Shown here: positions 10,373-20,570 of the stretch, piece after piece | Position numbering within the stretch: the stretch's first letter is position 1 | How the letters are laid out: every line of letters starts with the position of its first letter | Assembly (NCBI GenBank): GCA_036346225.1 | Contig: JARFIW010001082.1 | Coordinates: 2,790,001-2,854,000, forward strand | Reading direction: 5' to 3' | Length of the DNA: 64,000 nt | Source of the DNA: Platerodrilus igneus | Lineage: Eukaryota > Arthropoda > Insecta > Coleoptera > Lycidae | Notes under the pieces: model-generated | What the model was told of the DNA's origin: nothing | Databases searched by the model: none | What the model saw: only the letters and a program-made list of their open reading frames with translations | Made by a program: the position numbers and the translations under genes

Positions 10373-12942
10373 ATCTTTCATCTAAATATAGTACAAACTA
10401 TTAAATGGTTATGCAGTGAACATTCTTTGTGACATATTCCCAACTTAATTGAAAAATTTTGCAAATGCCAATTCCAAATGTGTCACAACTCTTAGAGCAA
10501 CACTCATTGTTCAGAAAACTGGGTATCTAATTGCGCAACACAATTTAAACTATAAGAAAGAAATCTAAGAGAATATGAGAACTGCTCTGTTAGCACGAAT
10601 CAAAATGCATTCAAAAACTAGTGTACAGCAAATGGCATTCGATACTAGAAAATTTTACTAACATCAAGACGTGTTGATTTCAATTACTGTAATGCTTTTT
10701 TGTGACATTCAATCAAAATCAAATACCCCCAAAAATTAATGTTTTAGCAGATGTATTAAAATACAAAAATTGTGCAACCTGTTTTCATACATGGGAACTT
10801 AAATTCTGAAAATACATAGAAATGCTACAATATGACATTGTATAAAAATTCAGCTATAGCTAATGAAGATAACAAATCTACCAATATAATGGATGTCATG
10901 TGCACAATGGTGCAGAATTAAAAAGCTGATAAATGTTACGTTTCTTAATAAATTAATTGGGACACATAAGAAAACAATTATTTGCTAGCACCATCTAGTA
11001 CTTGTCAGTGATTTACTTTTTGGTCTCATATCACAAATCAACCTATTACGTGCTAAACTGACATTGCGTTTCTGCATTAATTTTACTTTACAGGGAGTGG
11101 AGTGACATAATCGTAAATTAGTGCATCGACTAGCTTTCAGTAGTGCGAGTTGGCTTTTATGAAAGCAAATATAATACCTTTACTGGTATATAATTTCTGA
11201 CACTTCTACTAAATACCTGTACGCTTACCTTGAAAGGTCTTTTAAATCCCTTGTCTATGTTTTGCCTTTGAGCACCAACCCACGTGAAGAAAACTAACAC
11301 AAATAAATTGTAGAATCAGAGGTCTATAATTATTTTACATTTTTACATTACCAATGAAAGTTAAAGAACATTTCCAAATCGTTACACCAAAAGGTTCTTT
11401 TTGTTCTTGAATGAGTTTAAAAATGGTATTTCAAACGATAAATCACAGCCAATCAATATATATGACAACTATGAGTTATGTAAATGAGCTATAACCATGC
11501 AAAGTACAACTTTTAATATTTTGAAAATGGTACAGTTCATGTACCCCAAGACCGATTGAAGTTACGCAAAGAAAAATTCAGAAAACCACCGAAAATCAAT
11601 GAATCGCCATATTTCCACAAGAAAAAGTCACAACCATAGTTTGCGAGAACGAGGAAGCAACACATGCACTTTTAGGAAGTTATATTATTAGCATTTCAGA
11701 AGATTCTTATTTAAAAATTAAGCAAGAAGTTATACGAGTATTCAAGAATCCTATGATAACCAAGAAAATCTCCAGTTTACCAATCTTACATTATAAGTGA
11801 ATGTGAGTGATAAAGTGATCACGATGGGGTCTTTAAAATTAGAACATTTGAGTGTAGTGTAGTAAAAACCATGGACAATCATATGAGTTCATTAAATAAA
11901 TTTAAAACACCCTTCTTACATTACGACAACGTAAGTAAATGAACAGTCATATTATTTATAGTTGATAACGGTTGCAGTAGTAGTTTCTGTATGAAAACTC
12001 TAAATCAAACATCAAGAAAAAAGAAGACAAAATCAAGAAGAAAACCCAGATATCTTCACGTAATGAAGAATGTTTTAGAATCAATCACACTTAAAAAGTG
12101 AATTGTATTTAATTATATCTAATTCTATTTTATATTAGTGGAAACTTATTAAGACTTGCGAACTATTTAGATAATTAATTCTCAGTAAAACTAATTTTCA
12201 AATATGAAAATTCTTTATTAATAAGGCCATATGAGTTATGGAATCATCACATTAGCCTACTTAATAAACTTAGAATTATGAAATGTTTATAAAGTATGCT
12301 TTTCAAATTGTATAATAATGGTTCATGAGGAGGAGAACACTCTTAAATTAGTTTTAAGTAAAGTTTAATGTTTGTTATCAAGTGTTCCAATAACACACAA
12401 GTAGCATTTGCGTAAGGAAAAAAAGTATTTTTAATTCATTTTAAGCAATAATTAATTTGAAGGAAAAGCTTTAACAAATTTCAGATTTTATTAATTATAT
12501 TTAATAATTAATAGTAGGGAAGATTTACAGGCATAACAACAAAGTTACAATCAACACTCACTTTTGTTTCACATACTTAAGAAATAGTCACCTTATTACG
12601 CTCAACTCTCCCAGTAAACCTCCAGGCAAGGAGATAAAGTTTTAAAATACTTACTACGGCATCCACATGCACGTTGTTCTCAGGAGCGGTTCTTTAGGCT
12701 CTTGTCCTGTTATGTTGATCACGGCGCCGGCCCCTGCTGGTAGGGCTTCGCGGATGATACAACAGGGATGACGTGAAAGGGCGGGGACGGTAATGCACAC
12801 ACACACCAGCACTACCGGGTAAACGGTATGATAATCGTTCTTTCTCGTAAGCCGTGGTCGTCGCCTTAAATGTCTCTCCCCTTCAAACGATATTGATGTT
12901 CATCCGCCTGCATTCAAAAGCATATTAACAGTCCCCATAAAA
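10373..12942. other. intergenic DNA, no gene recognised
   Basis: No credible coding frame on either strand. Composition is AT-rich except 12,680-12,850, which is GC-richer, with a GGCGCCGG run and a short (AC)n. Minus-strand GAAGGGGAGAGA at about 12,873-12,884 could be the polypurine tract of the neighbouring gypsy element, which would make the sequence below it LTR, but no matching 5' LTR is found. Confidence 0.4.
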
Positions 12943-13215
12943 CAGCATGGTATCTGACAAGTGTAAACCCACCATAGGTTACCTCAGAACCATGTACACT
13001 CTTTGTTCAACAGCATTGCTATCTGGCAAGTGCAATCCCACCATAGGGTAGCCTTAGATCCATATACAATGTTCGTTGAACAGTATTGGTATCTGACAAG
13101 TGTAAACCCGTCTTAGGGTCACCTCAGAACGATATAAAATATTCGTAGAACAACATTGGTATCTGACAAGTGTAAACCTGCCACAAAGTCGCCTCAGAAC
13201 CAGTTAAAATCTACC
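12943..13215. repeat. tandem repeat, four units of 68-70 bp
   Basis: Units start at 12,943, 13,011, 13,081 and about 13,151, each with TGGTATCTGACAAGTG (or a close variant) followed by CCTCAGAACC. The units differ by a few substitutions each. Confidence 0.8.
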
Positions 13216-13669
13216 AATGAGGTAGCCTAAATCATGAGTTTTCCTCCTCAAGATATATACAAGAAAACTGCTTAAGCTTTACGGTAACGTATTCGCATAC
13301 TTCTTTAATTACTATCCTCTCAACCATATAAATAAAAACATGTTAAAAAATGTTTTCCAATCCTCAAGTTATTGAATTTATATGAAATCTAACTATATAA
13401 AAATTAATCAGCCGATTTCACGTTAAGCATATTGGCTACCTCAAAGTTGCTCCCAAACACAAATTGAAGGGACTCCTAAACTTTAAAATTTTCATCTAAT
13501 GTATTCAAACCAAATATATTAAACACTAATATCAAAATCACCTTCAATTTATGTCATAAATGTCAAACTTGAAATTTTTTTATTATTTTGACAATGATCT
13601 TAGGTCATGAATCGAAATGTAAATAAACACGATTTTAACAACTATGAGTGGTTTAATTATCAAAGAAGA

Positions 13670-14101
13670 TCAAGAATAATAGGTATTGATTACCTCCTTA
13701 AATCGAGGAGGGGGTCCTAATAAGTCGAGAGAAATTAATTGAAATGAATAAGATACTTTTTTAAATGTACCCATTAAACTGGGACGAGCTTCTTGTGAAG
13801 TCATTTGTGCACCACGAGTTTTACAATTTTTAATGTAACGGCAAACAGATTGTCTTAGATTGGGCCAATAATAAAAATCAGAAATTTTCGATATAGTTTT
13901 TGTAACACCTAAATGTGCAGAGGTACGATCATCATGAAACATTTTCAAAACTTCAGGTCGATTAGAGGTAGGGATTACTAATTTCCATTCAGATAAATTG
14001 GCAGATTTAAATAAAGAAGAATTAACGAATATATATAAACGATTTTTGATAACACAGAAGGAAGGGTAGTTTTCAGAATGTTGAGTCACTTTTTGTACCA
14101 T
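13670..14101 (-). pseudogene. Ty3/gypsy integrase fragment
   Basis: Zinc-binding region HLGVTKT...YYWPNLRQ...CRYIKNCKTRGAQ, followed by the start of the catalytic core with SLDLLGP, whose Asp is the first of the D,D,E triad. The second cysteine of the HHCC motif is replaced (CKTRG instead of CxxC). The core stops at 13,670, so the remaining D and E are missing. It belongs to the decayed gypsy element that runs to 22.3 kb on this strand. Confidence 0.8.
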
Positions 14102-14167
14102 ATTAGAGTACTAGGTATCGGGGATTAAATTAGGAAGATTTAAAGAGCTACATTACAAGAAAGAGCA

Positions 14168-14365
14168 TCAGGTATAACTCCATCTGGCTAAACGTCCAGC
14201 GGGTTGTTTGAAATACCAGGTAGGGGCAGCACAATCAGTAATAACTATAAATTGAGTTCCTTCGACATAACCCCTGAATTTTTCATTTCCAAAGATTACT
14301 CCAAAAAGCTTACGTTCCGTAGCTGAATAATTTGGTTGAGCAGTAAGGTAATGTACGATTTGCAT
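14168..14365 (-). pseudogene. Ty3/gypsy RNase H fragment
   Basis: YSATERKLFGVIFGNEKFR and FIVITDCAA...WYF match the RNase H pattern (YS..E+E.LAV......R.Y..G..F.V.TDH.AL.W). The usual Asp-His after T is Asp-Cys. It lies directly downstream of the RT on the same strand, as expected. Confidence 0.8.
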
Positions 14366-14639
14366 AAGCGATAGGGTGTTCTAAACCATCTTTTTCTTGA
14401 ATTAGGATGGCACCTAAAGCAGTAAATGAGGCATCAGCCTAAATTAAAATGGGAGCTGAAGTAATCAAACGTTTTATTTCATCAAAACCTTTTTGTGCTT
14501 CAATAGTCCAATCGATAGATTGTACTTTCTTTTTATTTTTAATTAACGTAGTTATAGGAACAGAGATACTAGACACGTTTGGTAAAAAGATACGGTGATA
14601 AGATATCATTCCGATTAAATGTTTAATTTCAGTGACGTT

Positions 14640-15184
14640 TTTGAGTGTTTTAAAATTAGTAGTAGTATATATTTGATTAGGGTCAGCACGTAAACCATTT
14701 TCGTCAACAATAAACCCTAAAGAGGAAAAATAGTAACAGCGAGTTCATTTTTCCAAATCAATTTTAAAACCACCATTGCCTAAGCAATCTGCTGCTTCAT
14801 TTAAAGTTACAATTATGTTCGTCAAAGGTATTTGACATGACTAAGATATCGTCAAGGTATACCAAAGCACGTTCGTGATGTAAAATTTTATCTAATGTTG
14901 TATCTATGGTACGTTGAAGTGTTTGAGGGACATTAGATAAACCAAACGGTAAAAAATTTAATTCATATAAATCGTTTTAAAGGTACACAAAAAGCGGTTT
15001 TCTGGAAAAAGGATTGTTCTAAAGGTATTTGACAAAAAGCTTGTTTAACACGTTCGCTGCTAACATTGAAAAGCAACTTTCACCAGAAACCAAATTATAT
15101 TTTTCTCAATTAGTATTTAAAAAATTGTTAAATAGCTTCTAATTCACTTCGTTATGAATCACTAATAAATATTTGGCTTGTTTT
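14640..15184 (-). pseudogene. Ty3/gypsy reverse transcriptase, C-terminal half
   Basis: Across frameshifts the minus strand reads AFCQIPLEQS, KTAFCVPLK and VYLDDILVM. The last, near 14,845-14,870, is the YLDD polymerase box. At least five frame breaks occur. The N-terminal half lies beyond an insertion at 15,745. Confidence 0.8.
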
Positions 15185-15745
15185 GAACATTTCAAAATTT
15201 CACGCACCAGCGCGTGATTGGCATTGGACATTAAATTTCATCCAGCTTGCACCATCTCCCCACATAATAGACTGAGCTTCTACTGGATTTTGTACAAGGA
15301 CACCTATTGCTCTATTAAAAATTAATTCAGTTTCATCCTCGTTTTCGCTACTTTCTGGAACTGAAACGTTACCCGATGGCAAATACTCATCTTCAGTACC
15401 ATTACCACAAAAACCTGTTCATCGTCTAAAAAATCCGATAACCCTTGAGTTGCAAACTTTTGAAGTGTTTGTGTGGATAATGGTTGAATTCAGTCACATT
15501 TTATCCTTTTACATCTAGAGGGGCTAGCTTGCTGATCTCTAATATCCATCATAATTAACCTTTCTTTGATCCCAATGCAATATAAAAAAAAACAAAACTA
15601 AAAACCACGTATATTAAAACTTTGTTAAATATCTTAGGTCAATGCCTACACTACATACCGTGTTCAATTCCAATGCCACACTAAATCAAACGTAATACGT
15701 AACACATAGAGTAAAGCACGCGCTAGTGTGTGATCGGCATTGGCT
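15185..15745. mobile_element. insertion in the gypsy RT with flanking direct repeats ending in TTAA
   Basis: RT coding stops at SSIDLK and resumes past 15,184. The insert is bounded by two direct copies of a roughly 33-base motif with GCGCGTGATTGGCATTGG at 15,210 and a variant ending GATCGGCATTGG at 15,733, each followed by TTAA. A minus-strand frame of 60 codons (15,200-15,382) has an acidic SSENEDETELI stretch. TTAA suggests piggyBac-type insertion, but no piggyBac catalytic motif is visible, so the class is open. Confidence 0.45.
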
Positions 15746-16548
15746 TAAGATCTATAGAGGATATATATTTAGCGTTAATAAGTCTACTTAATATAGAGTC
15801 CGTTCTGAGTAATGGATAGCTGTCAGAAATTGTGACAGAGTTTAAATCTACAACCATCAAAACAAACACAATAATCTCCGTTTTTCTTTTTAACTAGTAG
15901 AATGACACTGCTCCAAGGGGAAGAGCTAGGGGAAATAATACCAGACTGAATCATTTTATCAATTTCGGCATATAAATGTTTCTGTATAGCTGGAAATAAA
16001 GGATATTGACATTGTTTAAAAGATTTAGAATTGGCAGTTAAGATTTCATTGGAAGCTGTCGTTACACAACCTAATTCTAAGGTAGATAATTGACGGAATC
16101 TATTCATAGTTTTATTTAATAAGATAGTTTGTTCTTCAGTAACAGAAATTTTGTTTGTAATTCCCAAGGAACCACATTTGTTCTTCTTAAGGTTAACTTG
16201 CCAAGTAAAATCGAGGAAATTTAACGATAAATTAAAGAGATGACAAAAATCAACACCCAAAAGAAAAGTATATGTTAGATTTGGTACTACTAAAATTTTA
16301 CCTTCACGTTCGGAGTCTATTCGAATTTTTAGTTTAATAGATCGTGTTACTTTGACATGAGCAGAATCAGCGATAATCATGAATGTATTTTGAGGTTTTA
16401 TTTTGAAATCTATATTTTGATCTTGCAATTGTTGTAATATGGAGTTAATTAAAGAAGAATTCGACTCGGTACCTATCAATGCATCTACGAAAAGGAATGC
16501 AATCGAAATGGGTAAATGTGGACAATGATCAAACAGTTTCGTTTTCAA
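15746..16548 (-). pseudogene. Ty3/gypsy protease and N-terminal reverse transcriptase
   Basis: From 16,548: a retropepsin-like region, with FVDALIGTES where a DTG active site is expected (degenerate) and LLGVDFCHLF matching the late L-G-x-D-F protease motif. Next, IQSGIISPSSSPWSSVILL and VKKKNGDYCVCFD form the start of RT, continuing to VTISDSYPLL and SSIDLK near 15,746. The loss of DTG and the later stops make it non-functional. Confidence 0.8.
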
Positions 16549-16596
16549 TTTTGCTCTAACGGGATTAGAATGATGATAAGCATAAACTGTTTTTAG

Positions 16597-17306
16597 TTAG
16601 TTAGACCATTCAGCTGGGGTACAACATATTTTATTTAAAGGAATAAGGTTTGGTAGTGAAGATACGTTATTAAAAGCATAATTATTGTTCTTTCGTAACA
16701 AAGGTAATGATATAACGGGTTTCGAATTTAATTGTAACGATAACGGTAGTTTGTAGTCTAGGGCAATTTTGCAATAAAGAAGCGCTTTCACACTGAACAA
16801 AGGCGTCACTTCGGTAGTTTTCCGGCATCCCACAATGATAACAATTATTTTTATAAATATTTGGGTTTCCATTCCATAGCAAAGGATATTTCTATGTTCT
16901 TACAGTTAGTATAATTGTGATTACCTTTCCGACAACTCCAACAAGAAAAAGAGCTAGTTTCTTCAACATTCGATATAGACGAAGAAAAATGAACATTACG
17001 GGAATAATCATGACAGTAAGACACATTTGGTGACGACTATGATGGTAATTTTTTTTTCCTAAACGGAATTTCACCTCTTGTAGGTATTGGCAAATGTCTT
17101 TAAGTTGGGTAATTGATTCAAATTTTTTGTAAAGCAAGTTCAGAATAATAAGCGCATAAATTGTGAATAAACTGATTTAAAATTTCGAGTTCATCGCATT
17201 TTTTATCAAATCTATTAGTGTTTGCACATCGATGATGTAAACATTTTCACCGGTAGATTAGAAACGGGATCGGGTAAAAGAATTTGAGATAAAATTTTGT
17301 AATCAT
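16597..17306 (-). pseudogene. Ty3/gypsy gag, C-terminal part with zinc knuckle
   Basis: Minus-strand frames contain CYHCGMPENYRSDAFVQC, a diverged CCHC zinc knuckle (usual form CxxCxxxxHxxxxC; here Tyr sits where His is expected), and a possible second CCHC-type site upstream near 16,920. Several frameshifts. The reading continues at 21,632 once the RTE insertion at 17,318-21,620 is removed. Confidence 0.7.
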
Positions 17307-17317
17307 TGTCAAAGGTA
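17307..17317. repeat. target-site duplication, left copy
   Basis: TGTCAAAGGTA here and again at 21,621-21,631, exactly bracketing the RTE element. Confidence 0.9.
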
Positions 17318-17416
17318 CCATTTCGATGGACCTGCACCTTGCCGAAGTTCTAGATTACTAGAACAGGTGAAATGGCTTGCGTGTTCTAATGAGCTAAAGA
17401 GCCAAACTACAGGTCC
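17318..17416 (+). ncRNA. candidate HDV-like self-cleaving ribozyme at the RTE 5' terminus
   Basis: Pairings seen: P1 CCATTTC (17,318-17,324) with GAAATGG (17,369-17,375); P2 GGACCTG (17,328-17,334) with CAGGTCC (17,410-17,416); P3 ACCT (17,336-17,339) with AGGT (17,365-17,368), directly next to the P1 3' strand; an extra hairpin TTCTAG-ATTA-CTAGAA inside L3; P4 GTTCT (17,383-17,387) with AGAGC (17,398-17,402); then CAAA at 17,403-17,406, where J4/2 and its catalytic C belong. This is the HDV double-pseudoknot order, and P1 begins at the first base of the element. HDV-like ribozymes at RTE and R2 5' ends are established; activity of this one is inferred. Confidence 0.65.
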
Positions 17417-17548
17417 AACCAAAGTAGTAGGGTCGTTAGTGAGGAACCAGACTAAGACAGGTCCCCAAAAGAGGGCAGCGGCTTTTTCGGTACTTAGATT
17501 GGCAGAGACCATAGGGGTCGGTATGGCAGTCTAAGACACACTACCGCG

Positions 17549-17758
17549 ATGTGGAAGGCAACGGAAACCACCACATTACCTCCCAAGTACACAGCGTACC
17601 TAAATTATAATAAAATGATGGCATTCTCTGGGGTAAAAGATTCCGGAGTTAAAATAGTCCCCATTCGGATCTCCGGGAGGAGACTACTCGGACGATGCGA
17701 TCGGAAAGTTAAGAATAAGATTCGGGAACATTTTGCGAGTCGGAGCGTGGAATGTTAG
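17549..17758 (+). CDS. short leader frame of the RTE element
   Basis: An open frame of 69 codons between the structured 5' end and the endonuclease, ending just after it overlaps RVGAWNV in another frame. It may be the broken N-terminal extension of the main ORF or a short ORF1. It has no recognisable domain. Confidence 0.35.
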   Translation: MWKATETTTLPPKYTAYLNYNKMMAFSGVKDSGVKIVPIRISGRRLLGRCDRKVKNKIREHFASRSVEC

Positions 17759-17948
17759 AACTATGAAGCAAGTAGGTAAGGTAGAGAACCTAAAAATCGA
17801 AATGAATAGGTTATCATTAGACATAGTAGGGATCAGCGAAGTTCGGTGGCTAGAGGCGGGGGATTTTTGGAGTGGAGACGTTAGGGTAATTCATACAGGA
17901 GCCGAGGAAGGAAATTTGGGTGTGGGGATAGTTATGCGGAAAAGATAG
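17733..17948 (+). CDS. RTE endonuclease, N-terminal part (frame-broken)
   Basis: Reads RVGAWNVRTMKQVGKVENL through LDIVGISEVRWLEAG, the opening of AP-like endonucleases with the metal-binding Glu in SEVRW. A stop follows MRKR at 17,946. In the next frame the protein continues as EKIGYCVENYLQ and then into the 17,993 frame, so a small indel near 17,945 broke the ORF. Confidence 0.85.
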   Translation: MRVGAWNVRTMKQVGKVENLKIEMNRLSLDIVGISEVRWLEAGDFWSGDVRVIHTGAEEGNLGVGIVMRKR

Positions 17949-17992
17949 GATACTGTGTAGAAAATTACTTACAAAAGAATGAAAGAGTACTC

Positions 17993-19513
17993 ATGGTTAG
18001 ATTAGAATCTAAACCGGTAAACACAGTAATAATACAAGTATACATGCCCACCTCTAGCTACAGTGACGAAGAGGTAGAAGCGATCTACAAAGATATCGAA
18101 GACATATTAAGACACGTAAAAGGACATGAAAATTTAATAATTACGGGGGATTTTAATGCAGTGGTAGGTGAGGGTAGGGAAGGAGCGATAGTAGGTTTAT
18201 TTGGTTTAGGCACTAGAAACGACAGAGGAAATAGGCTGGTAGAATTTTGCGACAAGAACAATTTAATCATTACAAACACATTATTTCAACATCATGCTAG
18301 AAGACGATATACGTGGAAGATGCCAGGAGATATAGGAAGATATCAAATAGATTACATTCTTGTTAGACAACGGTTTAGGAATCAAGTAAAAGACTGTAGA
18401 AGCTACCCAGAAGCAGATATAGACACTGACCACAACATCGTAATTATGAAGGCCGCACTTAAATTAAAAAATTTGAAAAAAAGAAACGGAAAAAGGCACT
18501 TGGACCTACAGAAACTAAAAGAGAAAGATATTCAAGAAAGATTCGAAAAAAGGTCAAATGAATTGCTCAAAGATATCGGGAAAATATCTGATACTAAGGA
18601 AGTAGAAACAGAATGGAATAACATTAAATCCAGCCTCGACATGGCGGCCAGAGATATTCTGGGGTATACACAAAAAGTAAATAAGAAACCATGGATAACA
18701 AAGGATATCCTGAATTTAATAGAAGAAAGACGAAAATACAAAAATAAATCAGACGAAACAGGAAAACAGAGATACAAAGCCATAAAATGGGAAATTATTC
18801 GAAAATGCAGGAAAGCTAAAGAACAATGGATTGATGAAAAGTGCAAAGAGGTACAAACTAAGATGGAAGTAGGAAAGACAGATGAAGCATACAAACTAAT
18901 TAGAAGCAATTTTAGGGATATAGAACCGTATAGCAAAAATATAAGGGACGCGGGAGGAAATGTCATTATAGAAAATGTAGAGAAAGTGGGTAGATGGCAA
19001 GAATATATAGGGAATTTATATGCAGGAGAAGAACTAACTGCATTAGAAAAGGAATCAGACATTGAAAATGATGATTTGGGATATCCTATACTTAGAGATG
19101 AATTTGAAATGGCATTAAAGAGTCTGAAAAATGGTAAGGCGCCGGGTACAGATAAGGTGCAAGCGGAGACTCTAAAAGCCGCTGGTCAAGCAGTAACAGA
19201 ACGTCTATTCCAACTTGTAAGCTATATGTATGAGACAGGCGAGATACCCAAAGATTTCAAACATAACATCATAGTAACTATACCAAAAAAGAAAGGCGCA
19301 GATAGATGTGAAAATTTTCGAACAATAAGCTTGACAGCACACGTATCAAAAATATTAACTAGAATTGTACAAAGACGAATGGAAAAACGGGCTGAAGAAA
19401 TACTAGGAGAAGACCAATTTGGGTTTAGGCGAAACAGGGGAACACGGGAAGGCTATCTTAGCTCTGAGGGTGATAATGGAGAAAACAATAGAAAAAGGAA
19501 AGCGTGTATATAG
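17993..19513 (+). CDS. RTE endonuclease (C-terminal) plus reverse transcriptase N-terminal half
   Basis: A 506-codon frame. Endonuclease motifs: IITGDFNAVVG (Asp and Asn), QIDYILVR and DTDHNIV (the catalytic Asp-His). A basic linker follows (KNKSDETGKQRYK). The RT fingers start around residue 350: GKAPGTDKVQAETLKAAG, IIVTIPKKKG, NFRTISLT, and EDQFGFRRNRGTREG. The last 25 codons are out of frame: the true frame reads AILALRVIMEKTIEKGK, so an indel lies near 19,445. The element's RT continues at 19,500-20,570. Confidence 0.9.
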   Translation: MVRLESKPVNTVIIQVYMPTSSYSDEEVEAIYKDIEDILRHVKGHENLIITGDFNAVVGEGREGAIVGLFGLGTRNDRGNRLVEFCDKNNLIITNTLFQHHARRRYTWKMPGDIGRYQIDYILVRQRFRNQVKDCRSYPEADIDTDHNIVIMKAALKLKNLKKRNGKRHLDLQKLKEKDIQERFEKRSNELLKDIGKISDTKEVETEWNNIKSSLDMAARDILGYTQKVNKKPWITKDILNLIEERRKYKNKSDETGKQRYKAIKWEIIRKCRKAKEQWIDEKCKEVQTKMEVGKTDEAYKLIRSNFRDIEPYSKNIRDAGGNVIIENVEKVGRWQEYIGNLYAGEELTALEKESDIENDDLGYPILRDEFEMALKSLKNGKAPGTDKVQAETLKAAGQAVTERLFQLVSYMYETGEIPKDFKHNIIVTIPKKKGADRCENFRTISLTAHVSKILTRIVQRRMEKRAEEILGEDQFGFRRNRGTREGYLSSEGDNGENNRKRKACI

Positions 19514-20570
19514 GGTTTGTAGATCTGGAAAAAGCATTTGACAATGTAAAATGGAAAAAATGTTCGAAATACTCAAAAGATTGGAATGAGTTATAAGGAT
19601 AGACGGATAGTACATAGCTTATACAAAGAACAAACAGGAGTAATAGAAATTAGAGCAGGAACGTAGAGAAGTAAACATCAGGAAAGGGGTGAGACAGGGA
19701 TGTTCCTATCCCCACTAATTTTTAACTTGTACATTGAAGAGGCAATGAATACTGTCAAATGCAGGAAGACATTTGGAATTACTATGCAGGGACAAAAATT
19801 GATATGCTTAGATTTGCAGATGATATAGCGGTATTAGCATCTAGCAGGAAGAGTTAGAAGCTGCTCTCAATGAAATGGAAACGGTTCTAACAGAGAGATA
19901 CGGTATGAAAATTAACAAAAGTAAAACTAAAGTACTAGTATGCAAAGGAGGAAAAATAAATCAAAAACAAGAATACAAATATGCAACACGAACTTACAAG
20001 AGGTTAAAGATTTCTGCTACCTAGGAAGCCAAATAACGCAAGATGGGAAAAGCACAAAGATATAAAACAAAGATTAGCACAAGGTCGTGCTACATTTAAC
20101 AAGAAAAAGCAACTACTGTGCTCAAAGACCACAAACATAGAAACAAGGAAAAGATTGCTCAAAACATATGTGTGGAGCACAGCACTGTATGGCTGTGAAG
20201 CCTGGACAGTGGGAGAAGCGGACAAGAAAAAGGTAGAAACCTTTGAAATGTGGTGCTACAGACGTATGATGAAGATACCATGGACAGACAAAGTTAAGAA
20301 CGAAGAGGTACTAAAATGGTAGGGGAAGAAAGAAATATGTGGAAAACAATAAAAATAGGAGAGATAGGATGATAGGCCACATACTACGGCATGAGGGACT
20401 AGTGCGGAATATACTAGAAGCAGAGATAGGAAAAAAGAAGAAGAGGTAGACCTAGGTTAGACTACTGCACACAGATAGTGAAAGATGTAGGCTGTAGGAG
20501 TTTCAGGAAATGTGAGGCTAGCTCAGAAGAGAAATCAATGGAGGTACGCATCCAACCAGTCCCAAGATGG
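19446..20570 (+). pseudogene. RTE reverse transcriptase palm, thumb and C-terminus
   Basis: Across several frameshifts: GFVDLEKAFDNVKWKKMF (first catalytic Asp region), KGVRQGC.LSPLIFNLYIEE, and RFADDIAVLAS at about 19,810-19,845 with the FADD polymerase box. NEMETVLTERYGMKINKSK follows. Further 3' come the conserved C-terminal pieces WSTALYGCEAWTV, RRMMKIPWTDKV, and RPRLDYCTQIVKDVG near 20,445-20,495. The defects are small indels rather than deletions. Confidence 0.85.

Noticed and set aside
12660..12890. 3' LTR of the gypsy element
   Set aside because: A purine tract and GC-richer sequence fit, but no second LTR copy is present at the 5' side, so it cannot be confirmed.
18532..19062. Minus-strand open frame of 176 codons
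   Set aside because: Shadow of the RTE ORF on the plus strand; hydrophobic, Ser/Phe-rich composition typical of antisense of Lys/Glu-rich coding.
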